Shown here: positions 1 through 4,648 of the stretch, piece by piece | Layout of the letters: the number at the start of each line of letters is the position of its first letter | How positions within the stretch are numbered: position 1 is the first letter of the stretch | The notes under the pieces: model-generated | Told to the model about the DNA's origin: nothing | Database searches by the model: none | The model's input: the letters and a program-made list of their open reading frames with translations, nothing else | Position numbers and translations under genes: made by a program | NCBI GenBank assembly: GCA_031256615.1 | Contig: JAIRQG010000047.1 | Span: 1-5,584, forward strand | DNA: 5,584 nt | From: Candidatus Methanoplasma sp. | GTDB lineage: Archaea > Thermoplasmatota > Thermoplasmata > Methanomassiliicoccales > Methanomethylophilaceae | Direction of reading: 5' to 3'

Positions 1-1
1 A

Positions 2-139
2 AAAATATATTCAGACCTGCAAAAAGAATCAACCTTCACCTCTGCAGGCTGGGATTTCGACAACATATGGACAATAGTTCCGGGAGAGAACAGTGGATAT
101 CCAATTTTTATCAACAGCGAATTCAACACCTTAGACTGA
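2..139 (+). CDS. C-terminal end of a GLUG/adhesin-like surface protein (partial)
   Basis: The frame open at the left edge runs without a stop to TGA at 137-139 and gives 45 residues. The stretch F-T-S-A-G-W-D-F-D-N-I-W-T-I followed by N-S-G-Y-P-I-F is the pattern that ends GLUG-repeat and similar extracellular beta-repeat proteins: a W-D-F core, W-T-I, then a GYP turn. Such proteins are large, secreted or surface-anchored, and common among adhesin-like proteins of gut-associated archaea and bacteria. The tail after GYPIF is only about 10 residues and shows no membrane anchor. Only the end is present, so length, signal peptide and repeat number cannot be judged. The next gene is convergent to it, 69 bases away. 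The family call comes from this motif alone; it could also be another beta-repeat protein. Confidence 0.7.
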   Translation, partial: KIYSDLQKESTFTSAGWDFDNIWTIVPGENSGYPIFINSEFNTLD

Positions 140-208
140 TCTTAGCTGAGATCGCCAAAATCTCTGTTGATGTGTTTCATAGGATCGAATCATGCAGGAG
201 GCGGGCGG

Positions 209-625
209 TCAACTCATCTGCCTTTCACATGTGCCAGAATGCACCACGGCAACCGATTTTTCAGGCAGAACAATGGACTCATCGAACACTATCATCCTCT
301 GCATGACATTGTTGGTTCCCCATTCAGCCAGAAGTTTCAATGCAGGGATCAGCGTCTCCCCTTTATTCGAGATGGAATATTCGACACAGACCGGCACCTC
401 CGCTTTCACCGCCCTTACGATCAACCCGTCAGCCTCCATCTCTCTCAGCTGTTTTGTGAGGATCCTGGGAGAAACAACCTCAAGCTCCTTCATGAGCTGG
501 TTGAAACGCAGCGTCCCCTTCATATGAAGTTTACACAGGATAGCGGCCTTCCATTTTCCTTCGATGATACTCATCGCGGCATCCAAGGCACAGTTGATTC
601 TTGGCGCGCGAGATCTGTTCTCCAT
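209..625 (-). CDS. HxlR-family winged-helix transcriptional regulator
   Basis: This is a 138-residue DNA-binding protein. Residues 12-103 form a typical HxlR domain: Cys12 and the E-G-K-W-K core (22-26), a recognition-helix region around S-P-R-I-L-T-K-Q-L (52-60), and a wing containing V-E-Y-S-I-S-N-K-G (81-89). HxlR proteins act as dimers and several (YodB, HypR, QorR types) sense thiol stress or quinones through a cysteine near the start of the domain. Cys12 is in that position and C31, C80 and C133 are further cysteines; redox sensing here is an inference. The ATG at 623-625 is preferred because a TATA box lies about 25-30 bases upstream, so the transcript would begin at or next to the start codon; no Shine-Dalgarno is visible. 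The gene is divergent from the reductase at 709, and a palindrome lies between them. About 35 residues after the domain match nothing I recognise. Confidence 0.9.
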   Translation of the reverse strand: MENRSRAPRINCALDAAMSIIEGKWKAAILCKLHMKGTLRFNQLMKELEVVSPRILTKQLREMEADGLIVRAVKAEVPVCVEYSISNKGETLIPALKLLAEWGTNNVMQRMIVFDESIVLPEKSVAVVHSGTCERQMS

Positions 626-648
626 AATATCAACTATGCAATCAAGCT

Positions 649-660
649 ATTTATTATTAA
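649..660 (-). promoter_or_regulatory. TATA box of the HxlR-type regulator gene
   Basis: On the minus strand this reads TTAATAATAAAT. Its centre is about 29 bases before the ATG at 625. Archaeal transcription starts about 25-28 bases downstream of the TATA centre, so the mRNA would be leaderless or have only a few leading bases. This fits the lack of a ribosome-binding site. Confidence 0.5.
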
Positions 661-670
661 TTAACAATCA

Positions 671-680
671 TTATATATTA
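671..680 (+). promoter_or_regulatory. TATA box of the flavodoxin-fold reductase gene
   Basis: TTATATATTA lies about 33 bases before the ATG at 709 and places the transcription start near 701-704. A GGTGA sequence at 700-704, 4 bases before the ATG, could be a ribosome site if transcription starts slightly earlier. Otherwise the message is nearly leaderless. The palindrome at 683-699 lies between TATA and start. Confidence 0.5.
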
Positions 681-682
681 TA

Positions 683-699
683 ACTATCATTTTGATAGT
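683..699. promoter_or_regulatory. Palindromic operator, probable HxlR site
   Basis: ACTATCA-TTT-TGATAGT is a perfect inverted repeat with 7-bp arms and a 3-base spacer. It lies just downstream of the reductase TATA box and 58 bases from the HxlR start. HxlR dimers bind short dyads in divergent intergenic regions, so this is the natural target. Its position would block transcription start of the reductase. The binding protein is inferred. Confidence 0.6.
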
Positions 700-708
700 G
701 GTGACTCA

Positions 709-1260
709 ATGTCAATAGTTGCAATAATAGCCAGTCCAAGAAAGAAAGGAAATACGAGTACGATCGTAGAAGCAATGGTAGAAGGAGCGAAGAAGAACGG
801 CAAGGATGTTAAGACCTATTATCTCAACTCTCTTTCCAACGCGAAAGGCTGCCAGGCATGCATGGGGTGCAAATCATCCGGTGCATGCGTTTTGAAAGAT
901 GACCACGCCGATATACTGAAGGCCATAAGAGATGCCGAAGGAGTGATATTGTCCACGCCCATATACTTCGGGGATGCCAACGGACAGTTCAGGCTCCTTC
1001 AGGACAGGTTCTACAGCTTCCTCAATGCAGATTTCTCTTCCAACATCGCCCCAGGAAAGAAACTTGCAGTCGTTGTAAGTTGCGGCGGGGGTGCCGACGG
1101 CGCCAAAGCGACGGCCGATAAGATCGAGGGAGCGGCGGCGGGAATGTTCAAATTTATCCCTATAGGGAAAATAGTATTCACAGGCGCGAATCCTCCTGAC
1201 ACAGCATCAAAGAACAGCGCGATCCTTGAAGAGGCTAAAGCCATCGGGAAGAAATTCTGA
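709..1260 (+). CDS. Flavodoxin-fold NAD(P)H-dependent reductase, iron-sulfur-flavoprotein-like
   Basis: This 183-residue protein has the usual length of the NADPH-dependent FMN reductase/iron-sulfur flavoprotein family. Residues 8-16 (A-S-P-R-K-K-G-N-T) form the FMN phosphate-binding loop. C48, C51, C54 and C60 make a CX2CX2CX5C cluster, inside the range described for the 4Fe-4S motif of archaeal Isf proteins. K-D-D follows at 63-65. The stretch S-T-P-I-Y-F-G-D (82-89) with the nearby G-Q-F and L-Q-D-R is the second flavin-contacting segment seen across this family. It is a cytosolic flavoprotein expected to pass electrons from NAD(P)H or ferredoxin to a small acceptor, O2 or peroxide; the true substrate cannot be read from sequence. 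Many relatives with similar cysteines have no proven cluster, so iron-sulfur binding is likely but unproven. Divergence from an HxlR regulator suggests induction by oxidative or electrophile stress. Confidence 0.9.
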   Translation: MSIVAIIASPRKKGNTSTIVEAMVEGAKKNGKDVKTYYLNSLSNAKGCQACMGCKSSGACVLKDDHADILKAIRDAEGVILSTPIYFGDANGQFRLLQDRFYSFLNADFSSNIAPGKKLAVVVSCGGGADGAKATADKIEGAAAGMFKFIPIGKIVFTGANPPDTASKNSAILEEAKAIGKKF

Positions 1261-1263
1261 TCC

Positions 1264-1294
1264 AAACCGCCCCGCCGAACGGCGGGGTTTCTTC
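1264..1294 (+). terminator. GC-rich hairpin terminator of the reductase gene
   Basis: CCCCGCC (1270-1276), loop GAAC and GGCGGGG (1281-1287) form a perfect 7-bp stem, followed by TTTCTT. It begins 9 bases after the reductase stop codon. The AAA before it and the TTT after it could extend the pairing around a bulge. Confidence 0.75.
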
Positions 1295-1484
1295 CACTTT
1301 CGGTTTCCTATTTGTACCAAAAATGAACTCAGAAGGACCGATGCGGAATTTAGATGGAACGGGCATTTCTTTATGTCTGGATATCTTTACCACGCTTGTC
1401 CCCCAGTGGTTGTCTGTTGGTGCATATAACATAGGAGGGTCGCTGTTTTTAATGGACCAGTTTCGGGGACCTCCCCAATGAAGG

Positions 1485-1490
1485 TTTAAA
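1485..1490 (+). promoter_or_regulatory. Probable TATA box for the proteasome-like gene
   Basis: TTTAAA, preceded by the purine-rich AATGAAGG, lies about 50 bases before the TTG start. It predicts transcription from about 1511-1516 and a leader of roughly 25 bases that would include the GGAGAGG ribosome site at 1524-1530. Confidence 0.4.
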
Positions 1491-1523
1491 CCGCGTGACT
1501 ATGTTTGCGTTCCTGATAGTTTT

Positions 1524-1530
1524 GGAGAGG
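1524..1530 (+). promoter_or_regulatory. Ribosome-binding site that fixes a TTG start
   Basis: GGAGAGG ends 8 bases before TTG at 1539-1541. The first in-frame ATG (1560-1562) lies 29 bases further on with no ribosome site of its own. Starting there would remove the conserved Thr and the first beta strand, so the site supports the TTG start. Confidence 0.65.
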
Positions 1531-1538
1531 AATTATAA

Positions 1539-2825
1539 TTGACATCAGAGATACTCTTAATGAATGCTAAGTGTGTTGTTTTGGCAGCGGATAGTGCCGC
1601 TACTGTAGGTAATAAGATATACAGGACAGATAAAATATTCAAGCTGTCCAGGAAACAACCAATTGCTTTAATGTTCTATGGGAATGCAAACATTTCTGGA
1701 ATTCCTTTGGAATTGTTGGTTAATGAATACCGATCCAGAGTAGGAGATCGAATCTTCAACACTGTTGAGGAGTGTGTAAAGGATTTCATTGATTTTATAG
1801 AGAAGGGAGGGGCGGAGAGTTTTACAGATAATCCGATCATAACAGAAGATCACATCACTCAACAGGTACTGTCTTTAATCTATCGCTATTGGAATGAGCT
1901 AACAAATGAAGTTTTTCGCGAACTGGTTGGTAAAATGCTAGGTGAATCTTATGAAACAGATAAAAATTTAAATGAAGTTTTCAAAAGCGTGAAGGGGGAC
2001 TTTGAAGTACATCTTGAAAATAAACTGGCTGTCTTTAAAGATTGTGTAGATCAATCAAAGGTTTCAGTCATTGCTCAGAAAATCGAAAAGGCCATAGATA
2101 AATCTTTTTTAGAAGAGATGAGTGAGATTGATTCTCGTTTCGAGTTCATTGAATACGAGGACGTGATAGTAGAGCTTATTGCAAATATGTTGGTTTCAGG
2201 CAAGGGCCTTGATTATACAGGAATCGTTGTTGCAGGATATGGTTCAAATGAATACACTCCCAGATTTTACGAGTATGCAGTATATGGATTGTTTTATGAT
2301 GGACTGATTTATTCAGAAACTTACAAAGCCAAGATTGATCACAAGAACCCCTCGCTGATAGAAACATTTGCTCAGGATGATGCTGTACGAACGTATCTTT
2401 ATGGAATAGATGATGGGTTGATTGAAAAAATTATTGGCGATATGAAAGAAATATTATATCGATCAACGGAGGAAGTAGTCGGATTAGCCGATGCGACAAA
2501 ATATTCAAACCCTTTGAGAGTTCTAAACGATGGGCTCATCGAGCAGTTTGAAAAAGATCTACACAATTACACATATTCCGCCTACAAGCTTCCGACCGAA
2601 TCGGCCGTAGAATTTTTGTCAAAAGATGAAATGATACTGATGGCAGAATCGATGATTAACATCATGTCTTTAAAGAAAAGAGTGTCTGATGAAGAAGAAA
2701 CAGTCGGAGGTCCTGTTGACGTTGCAGTTATTTCAAGAAATGAAGGTTTGGTTTGGATTAAGAGGAAACATTATTTCAACATGGAACTTAATCCACACTA
2801 CAAGGGGTGTAAGCGTGACAGTTGA
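1539..2825 (+). CDS. Proteasome/HslV-like Ntn-hydrolase-fold protein of uncharacterised family
   Basis: I recognise this 428-residue protein as a family usually annotated hypothetical. The start is TTG, supported by GGAGAGG. After Met removal the first residue would be Thr (T2). The pattern V-V-L-A-A-D-S-A-A-T-V-G-N (13-25) follows, then D-K-I-F-K-L (31-36) and L-M-F-Y-G-N-A (44-50). Against HslV and proteasome beta subunits this matches Thr1, Asp17 (here D18) and Lys33 (here K32, with a 2-residue deletion), with G48 near the oxyanion-hole glycine. Residues 222-258, including I-V-V-A-G-Y-G (229-235), resemble the second-half strands. V-G-G-P-V-D-V-A-V-I (389-398) resembles the proteasome C-terminal G-G-x-V strand, although Ser169 is not conserved. 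HslV has about 175 residues. Here a helical, charged insert (about 85-220) and another (about 265-385) enlarge a single chain. A self-assembling threonine peptidase or amidase is inferred; no AAA+ unfoldase gene is in the window. The gene is much more AT-rich than its outer neighbours. Confidence 0.7.
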   Translation: MTSEILLMNAKCVVLAADSAATVGNKIYRTDKIFKLSRKQPIALMFYGNANISGIPLELLVNEYRSRVGDRIFNTVEECVKDFIDFIEKGGAESFTDNPIITEDHITQQVLSLIYRYWNELTNEVFRELVGKMLGESYETDKNLNEVFKSVKGDFEVHLENKLAVFKDCVDQSKVSVIAQKIEKAIDKSFLEEMSEIDSRFEFIEYEDVIVELIANMLVSGKGLDYTGIVVAGYGSNEYTPRFYEYAVYGLFYDGLIYSETYKAKIDHKNPSLIETFAQDDAVRTYLYGIDDGLIEKIIGDMKEILYRSTEEVVGLADATKYSNPLRVLNDGLIEQFEKDLHNYTYSAYKLPTESAVEFLSKDEMILMAESMINIMSLKKRVSDEEETVGGPVDVAVISRNEGLVWIKRKHYFNMELNPHYKGCKRDS

Positions 2826-2976
2826 GGGAATAGGAAGACCGGAAAGGCCAGGGTGGAAAAAGAGAAGAGAAAGCAGAGGTTCAATCTTTGTCCATAAAGA
2901 AAAAGCATTCGCCGAATATAATAAAGGAATTCAGGAACTCATTTCAAAAGAAGCCGTCAACGACGATTCACATTGA
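2815..2976 (+). CDS. Small basic protein coupled to the proteasome-like gene
   Basis: This 53-residue protein of unknown function starts at GTG 2815, inside the end of the preceding gene (11-base overlap). AGGGGTG (2803-2809) sits 5 bases upstream, a well-placed ribosome site. The same frame is open back to an ATG at 2689, but that part runs antiparallel to nothing and lies wholly inside conserved codons of the upstream gene, so I reject the longer form. The N-terminal half is strongly basic (G-R-P-E-R-P-G-W-K-K-R-R, residues 7-18), and the rest looks like one amphipathic helix (about 28-45). There is no signal peptide or membrane segment. Overlap and shared AT-rich composition suggest co-translation with the proteasome-like protein, perhaps as partner, adaptor or regulator; this is inferred from position only. 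Confidence 0.55.
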   Translation: MTVEGIGRPERPGWKKRRESRGSIFVHKEKAFAEYNKGIQELISKEAVNDDSH

Positions 2977-2988
2977 TTGGAGATCAAT
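2972..2988. terminator. Small hairpin spanning two convergent stop codons
   Basis: ATTGAT (2972-2977), loop TGGAG and ATCAAT (2983-2988) form a 6-bp stem. It contains the TGA of the small plus-strand gene (2974-2976) and the TGA of the minus-strand remnant (2986-2984). It could weakly terminate or stabilise both messages. The stem is AT-rich and short, so the role is uncertain. Confidence 0.35.
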
Positions 2989-3241
2989 TTGAACACACAT
3001 CACGCAACAAATACTTGCTAGTTCGAACATAGTGTAAAACACCTTCTGCCATAATTTCAATAAGAATGTGTTTATTGCGGATTCGACATCCTCGTGAATA
3101 TTTTATTGAATGCTGAGCGCGATCCCTGAGGCCGTATTTCATGAGGGCTCCGCCACCGATCAAAAAAGCATCAACATTCTTTTTCAGGGATCCGTCGAGT
3201 TCTGTAAATAAGGATGCTATGTCTGAAAAGTCACTGATCAC
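2984..3241 (-). pseudogene. Truncated nucleotidyltransferase-like gene (AbiEii/DUF6036-type remnant)
   Basis: The frame starts at GTG (3241-3239), overlapping the TGA of the upstream regulator as GTGA, with GGAG 7 bases upstream. It encodes 85 residues. Residues 1-42 look intact: a helix with D-I-A-S-L-F-T-E-L-D (7-16), then V-D-A-F-L-I-G-G-G-A-L-M-K-Y-G-L (23-38). This is the strand-G-G-x-A-helix entry of the nucleotidyltransferase fold. Family members next have an R/K-x-T-K-D-I-D-type segment carrying the metal-binding aspartates and run to about 180-200 residues. Here the segment from about residue 43 (near 3113) is unrelated, AT-rich and basic, lacks any D-x-D, and stops early. Other minus-strand frames close quickly, so one frameshift does not restore it. 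I read it as a gene cut by an insertion or deletion at the right edge of the AT-rich segment. A shortened, still expressed protein is possible. Confidence 0.6.
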
Positions 3242-4104
3242 AGTTCCACTCCATATACATCTGCGCGTTCCCGTATCTCCTGCAGGGGCACCCATCCCTT
3301 CACACCGGAGCCGGTAAGGACGATATCCATCTCATTCTTCATTTTATGCTTTGTCTCTTTCAATTCGTCCTTGTATTTGGCATAGAATATCAGGGCCATC
3401 ATCCTCAGCCACCAATCTTCGTTATCCGCTATGACATAGAGGGAATGCAGAAACACGTCTGAAACAGACAGGTCTCGTTTTAGGTTGCAATAATAGATCG
3501 TTCTGAGTCTGATTTTTATTCCGAATTCTTCATATCGGGAGAAAGCGGTCCTTGTTAGGTCAGCGGCGGAGTCGTTCGAGAATACAATGAGGTCTTTTGA
3601 CACATGATACACTCTTGACCCGCGTATCGCACGATGGTCGTTGTTCTTAAGGTACAATGAATATGATACTGCAAACTCCGCCAGGTCCGGCCAAACCTCC
3701 CGGTTAAGAGAATATTCCCCATTCTCCCTGATGACCATGCTCCGGGACTCCATTTTCTTTATCTTTCTGGATACGGTGGTCCGGTTCACACCTATGCGCT
3801 CCGTTAATTCATTTATAGACATGGGGACGATCGCGAGTTCTGCGGTGATCTCTGTTCCGCCGTTGGAGAGCGCTTCATACGATCCGTGAAGTCTGCGCAG
3901 GACGTTCAAAAGCAGAATTATATGGGTTTTATCCTCAATGATCACCCTCCCCTCTTCCAAACGCAGGATCTCCTTCTTCCGAAGGGATTTTAGCACCTTG
4001 TAGATCTGTGCCTTTGTTCTGTTCTCAGTCTCTGTCAATAAAAAAGGTGTATTGCTGCCTTTACCGACCTCTGATAGCATTTTAAGTTCAGAGTTGGAGA
4101 ACAT
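3238..4104 (-). CDS. Two-winged-helix transcriptional regulator, probable antitoxin-like partner of a nucleotidyltransferase
   Basis: This is a 288-residue cytosolic DNA-binding protein. Residues 5-57 form one winged helix (T-K-A-Q-I-Y-K-V-L-K-S-L at 30-41, then a wing with R-V-I-I-E-D). Residues 95-134 form a second, with a classic helix-turn-helix: S-I-N-E-L-T-E-R-I-G-V-N-R-T-T-V-S-R-K-I (96-115) and wing M-V-I-R-E-N-G-E-Y-S-L. The remainder (about 135-288) is an alpha/beta domain I cannot name. It ends in G-W-V-P-L-Q-E-I-R-E-R-A-D-V-Y-G, an ending I associate with archaeal regulators placed before nucleotidyltransferase genes. An upstream TTG (4110) is in frame, but ATG 4104 is chosen because the TATA box predicts transcription from about this base. 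The nucleotidyltransferase remnant follows with a 4-base overlap, as in AbiEi-AbiEii operons. AbiEi proteins are autorepressors, and an inverted repeat surrounds this promoter. The toxin-antitoxin reading is an inference. Confidence 0.75.
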   Translation of the reverse strand: MFSNSELKMLSEVGKGSNTPFLLTETENRTKAQIYKVLKSLRKKEILRLEEGRVIIEDKTHIILLLNVLRRLHGSYEALSNGGTEITAELAIVPMSINELTERIGVNRTTVSRKIKKMESRSMVIRENGEYSLNREVWPDLAEFAVSYSLYLKNNDHRAIRGSRVYHVSKDLIVFSNDSAADLTRTAFSRYEEFGIKIRLRTIYYCNLKRDLSVSDVFLHSLYVIADNEDWWLRMMALIFYAKYKDELKETKHKMKNEMDIVLTGSGVKGWVPLQEIRERADVYGVEL

Positions 4105-4115
4105 GAGCAAATAAG

Positions 4116-4139
4116 GATACTTTTATATAAATAAGTATC
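4116..4139 (-). promoter_or_regulatory. TATA box inside a perfect inverted repeat (autoregulatory operator)
   Basis: GATACTT (4116-4122), a 10-base spacer and AAGTATC (4133-4139) form a perfect 7-bp-arm dyad. On the minus strand the spacer and edge read ATTTATATAAAAG, a strong archaeal TATA box. Its centre near 4128 puts transcription start at about 4101-4104, on the ATG, so a leaderless message is expected. A dimer bound to the arms would occlude TBP. Confidence 0.65.
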
Positions 4140-4223
4140 GCTTTTTGCACATAATACAAATGTCCCTCCAATTACATGTCTTTTTTATTGATCAAAGGAA
4201 GCATCGAATTTTGCTTTTCCCGC

Positions 4224-4237
4224 GGAAAGCTTTAAAT
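4224..4237 (+). promoter_or_regulatory. BRE and TATA box of the PadR gene
   Basis: GGAAAG (4224-4229) followed by CTTTAAAT (4230-4237) matches the archaeal BRE-TATA arrangement. It predicts transcription start near 4258-4262, inside the palindrome at 4246-4274, and a leader of about 50 bases ending in AGGTGAG before the ATG at 4311. Confidence 0.65.
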
Positions 4238-4245
4238 TGAATAAT

Positions 4246-4274
4246 CATATTACTATGATTGTCATAGTAGTATG
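4246..4274. promoter_or_regulatory. Large palindromic operator at the PadR transcription start
   Basis: TACTATGA (4251-4258), TTG and TCATAGTA (4262-4269) form a perfect dyad with 8-bp arms. After one mismatched pair (T4250/G4270) it continues with CATA (4246-4249) and TATG (4271-4274), giving 12 of 13 paired positions per arm. It covers the predicted transcription start, so a bound dimer would block initiation. PadR proteins usually repress their own operon, so the PadR at 4311 is the likely ligand. Confidence 0.65.
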
Positions 4275-4299
4275 TGAAACAATATACTAACTAAGTCAG

Positions 4300-4306
4300 A
4301 GGTGAG
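4300..4306 (+). promoter_or_regulatory. Ribosome-binding site of the PadR gene, with a decoy ATG
   Basis: AGGTGAG lies 4 bases before the ATG at 4311. An out-of-frame ATG at 4307-4309 sits directly after the site and would give only a short peptide. The 4311 start gives the normal PadR N-terminus and is preferred. Confidence 0.6.
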
Positions 4307-4310
4307 ATGA

Positions 4311-4646
4311 ATGGAAGCAAGAACGTCCGCCGATCTGCTCAGAGGGCACACAGACACGGTTGTCCTAAGCATACTGCTGAAAGGCGACAACTATGGCTAT
4401 GAGATCCATAAAAGCATAACCGACAGACTCGGCGGCGAATATGAGATGAAAGAGGCCACGATGTATTCCAGCTATAAACGGCTTGAATCGGACGGCTACA
4501 TAACATCGTACTGGGGCGACGAAACACTCGGGGGCCGTCGCAAGTATTACCGCATCACAGACAGCGGCAGGGAACTTTTCCGGCAGAACAAAGCCGACTG
4601 GGTAAAGACGCAGGCGATACTCAACAAACTATTGGAGGAGGAATAA
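4311..4646 (+). CDS. PadR-family transcriptional regulator
   Basis: This 111-residue protein has the length of the short PadR subfamily. L-L-R-G-H-T-D-T-V-V-L-S-I-L (9-22) and Y-G-Y-E-I-H-K (28-34) are the standard PadR start. E-A-T-M-Y-S-S-Y-K-R-L-E-S-D-G-Y-I (48-64) is the recognition helix and following turn, and G-G-R-R-K-Y-Y-R-I-T (74-83) is the wing. Residues 84-110 form the C-terminal dimer helix. PadR repressors commonly respond to phenolic compounds, drugs or envelope stress and control transport or membrane genes; the inducer here is unknown. A membrane protein gene follows after 2 bases, and a palindrome covers the predicted transcription start, so the pair is very probably one autoregulated operon. 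It is divergent from the two-winged-helix regulator. Confidence 0.93.
   Translation: MEARTSADLLRGHTDTVVLSILLKGDNYGYEIHKSITDRLGGEYEMKEATMYSSYKRLESDGYITSYWGDETLGGRRKYYRITDSGRELFRQNKADWVKTQAILNKLLEEE
4634..4642 (+). promoter_or_regulatory. Strong ribosome-binding site inside the PadR 3' end
   Basis: GGAGGAGGA, made by the last Glu codons of PadR, ends 6 bases before the ATG at 4649. It is among the best Shine-Dalgarno matches in the window and suggests efficient, coupled translation of the membrane protein. Confidence 0.7.
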
Positions 4647-4648
4647 AC

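Larger units (their letters stand above)
1295..1538. other. Intergenic stretch with no recognisable gene
   Basis: I see no credible gene here on either strand. The open frames crossing it (1226-1429 plus, 1235-1432 minus) run through the reductase end and its terminator hairpin and resemble nothing known. It holds an AGGAGGGT ribosome-like sequence (1433-1440) with no start codon at normal spacing, a T run (1446-1450), a short GGGGA-CC-TCCCC dyad (1465-1476), and the probable promoter of the next gene. It may be the left flank of an inserted segment, since base composition falls sharply afterwards. No terminal repeat was found. Confidence 0.4.

Noticed and set aside
16..48. CCTGCA...TGCAGG inverted repeat
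   Set aside because: The arms are 6 bp with a 21-base loop inside coding sequence, as expected by chance.
148..164. GAGAT-N7-ATCTC hairpin after the surface-protein fragment
   Set aside because: A 5-bp stem without a clear T run is too weak to call a terminator.
167..664. Long plus-strand open frames opposite the HxlR gene (167-664, 192-527)
   Set aside because: They are antisense shadows of a clear HxlR domain on the minus strand and show no recognisable protein features.
1226..1432. Open frames on both strands across the reductase end and terminator
   Set aside because: They cross a strong terminator hairpin, have no plausible ribosome site, and their translations look like noise.
1433..1481. 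AGGAGGGT followed by a 9-codon frame from ATG 1452
   Set aside because: The spacing of about 11 bases or more and the tiny, uninformative peptide do not support a gene.
2689..2814. Upstream extension of the small basic gene to ATG 2689
   Set aside because: This part lies inside the conserved C-terminal codons of the proteasome-like gene. GTG 2815 has a well-placed ribosome site.
3015..3035. TTCGAAC, resembling a tRNA T-loop
   Set aside because: The flanking bases do not form a T-arm stem, and no acceptor, anticodon or D-arm could be found, so no tRNA or att-site remnant is supported.
4160..4177. ATGT-N10-ACAT dyad between the divergent regulators
   Set aside because: It recalls the PadR ATGT-N8-ACAT box, but the spacing is 10 and the arms are only 4 bases. 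The 4246-4274 palindrome is far stronger.
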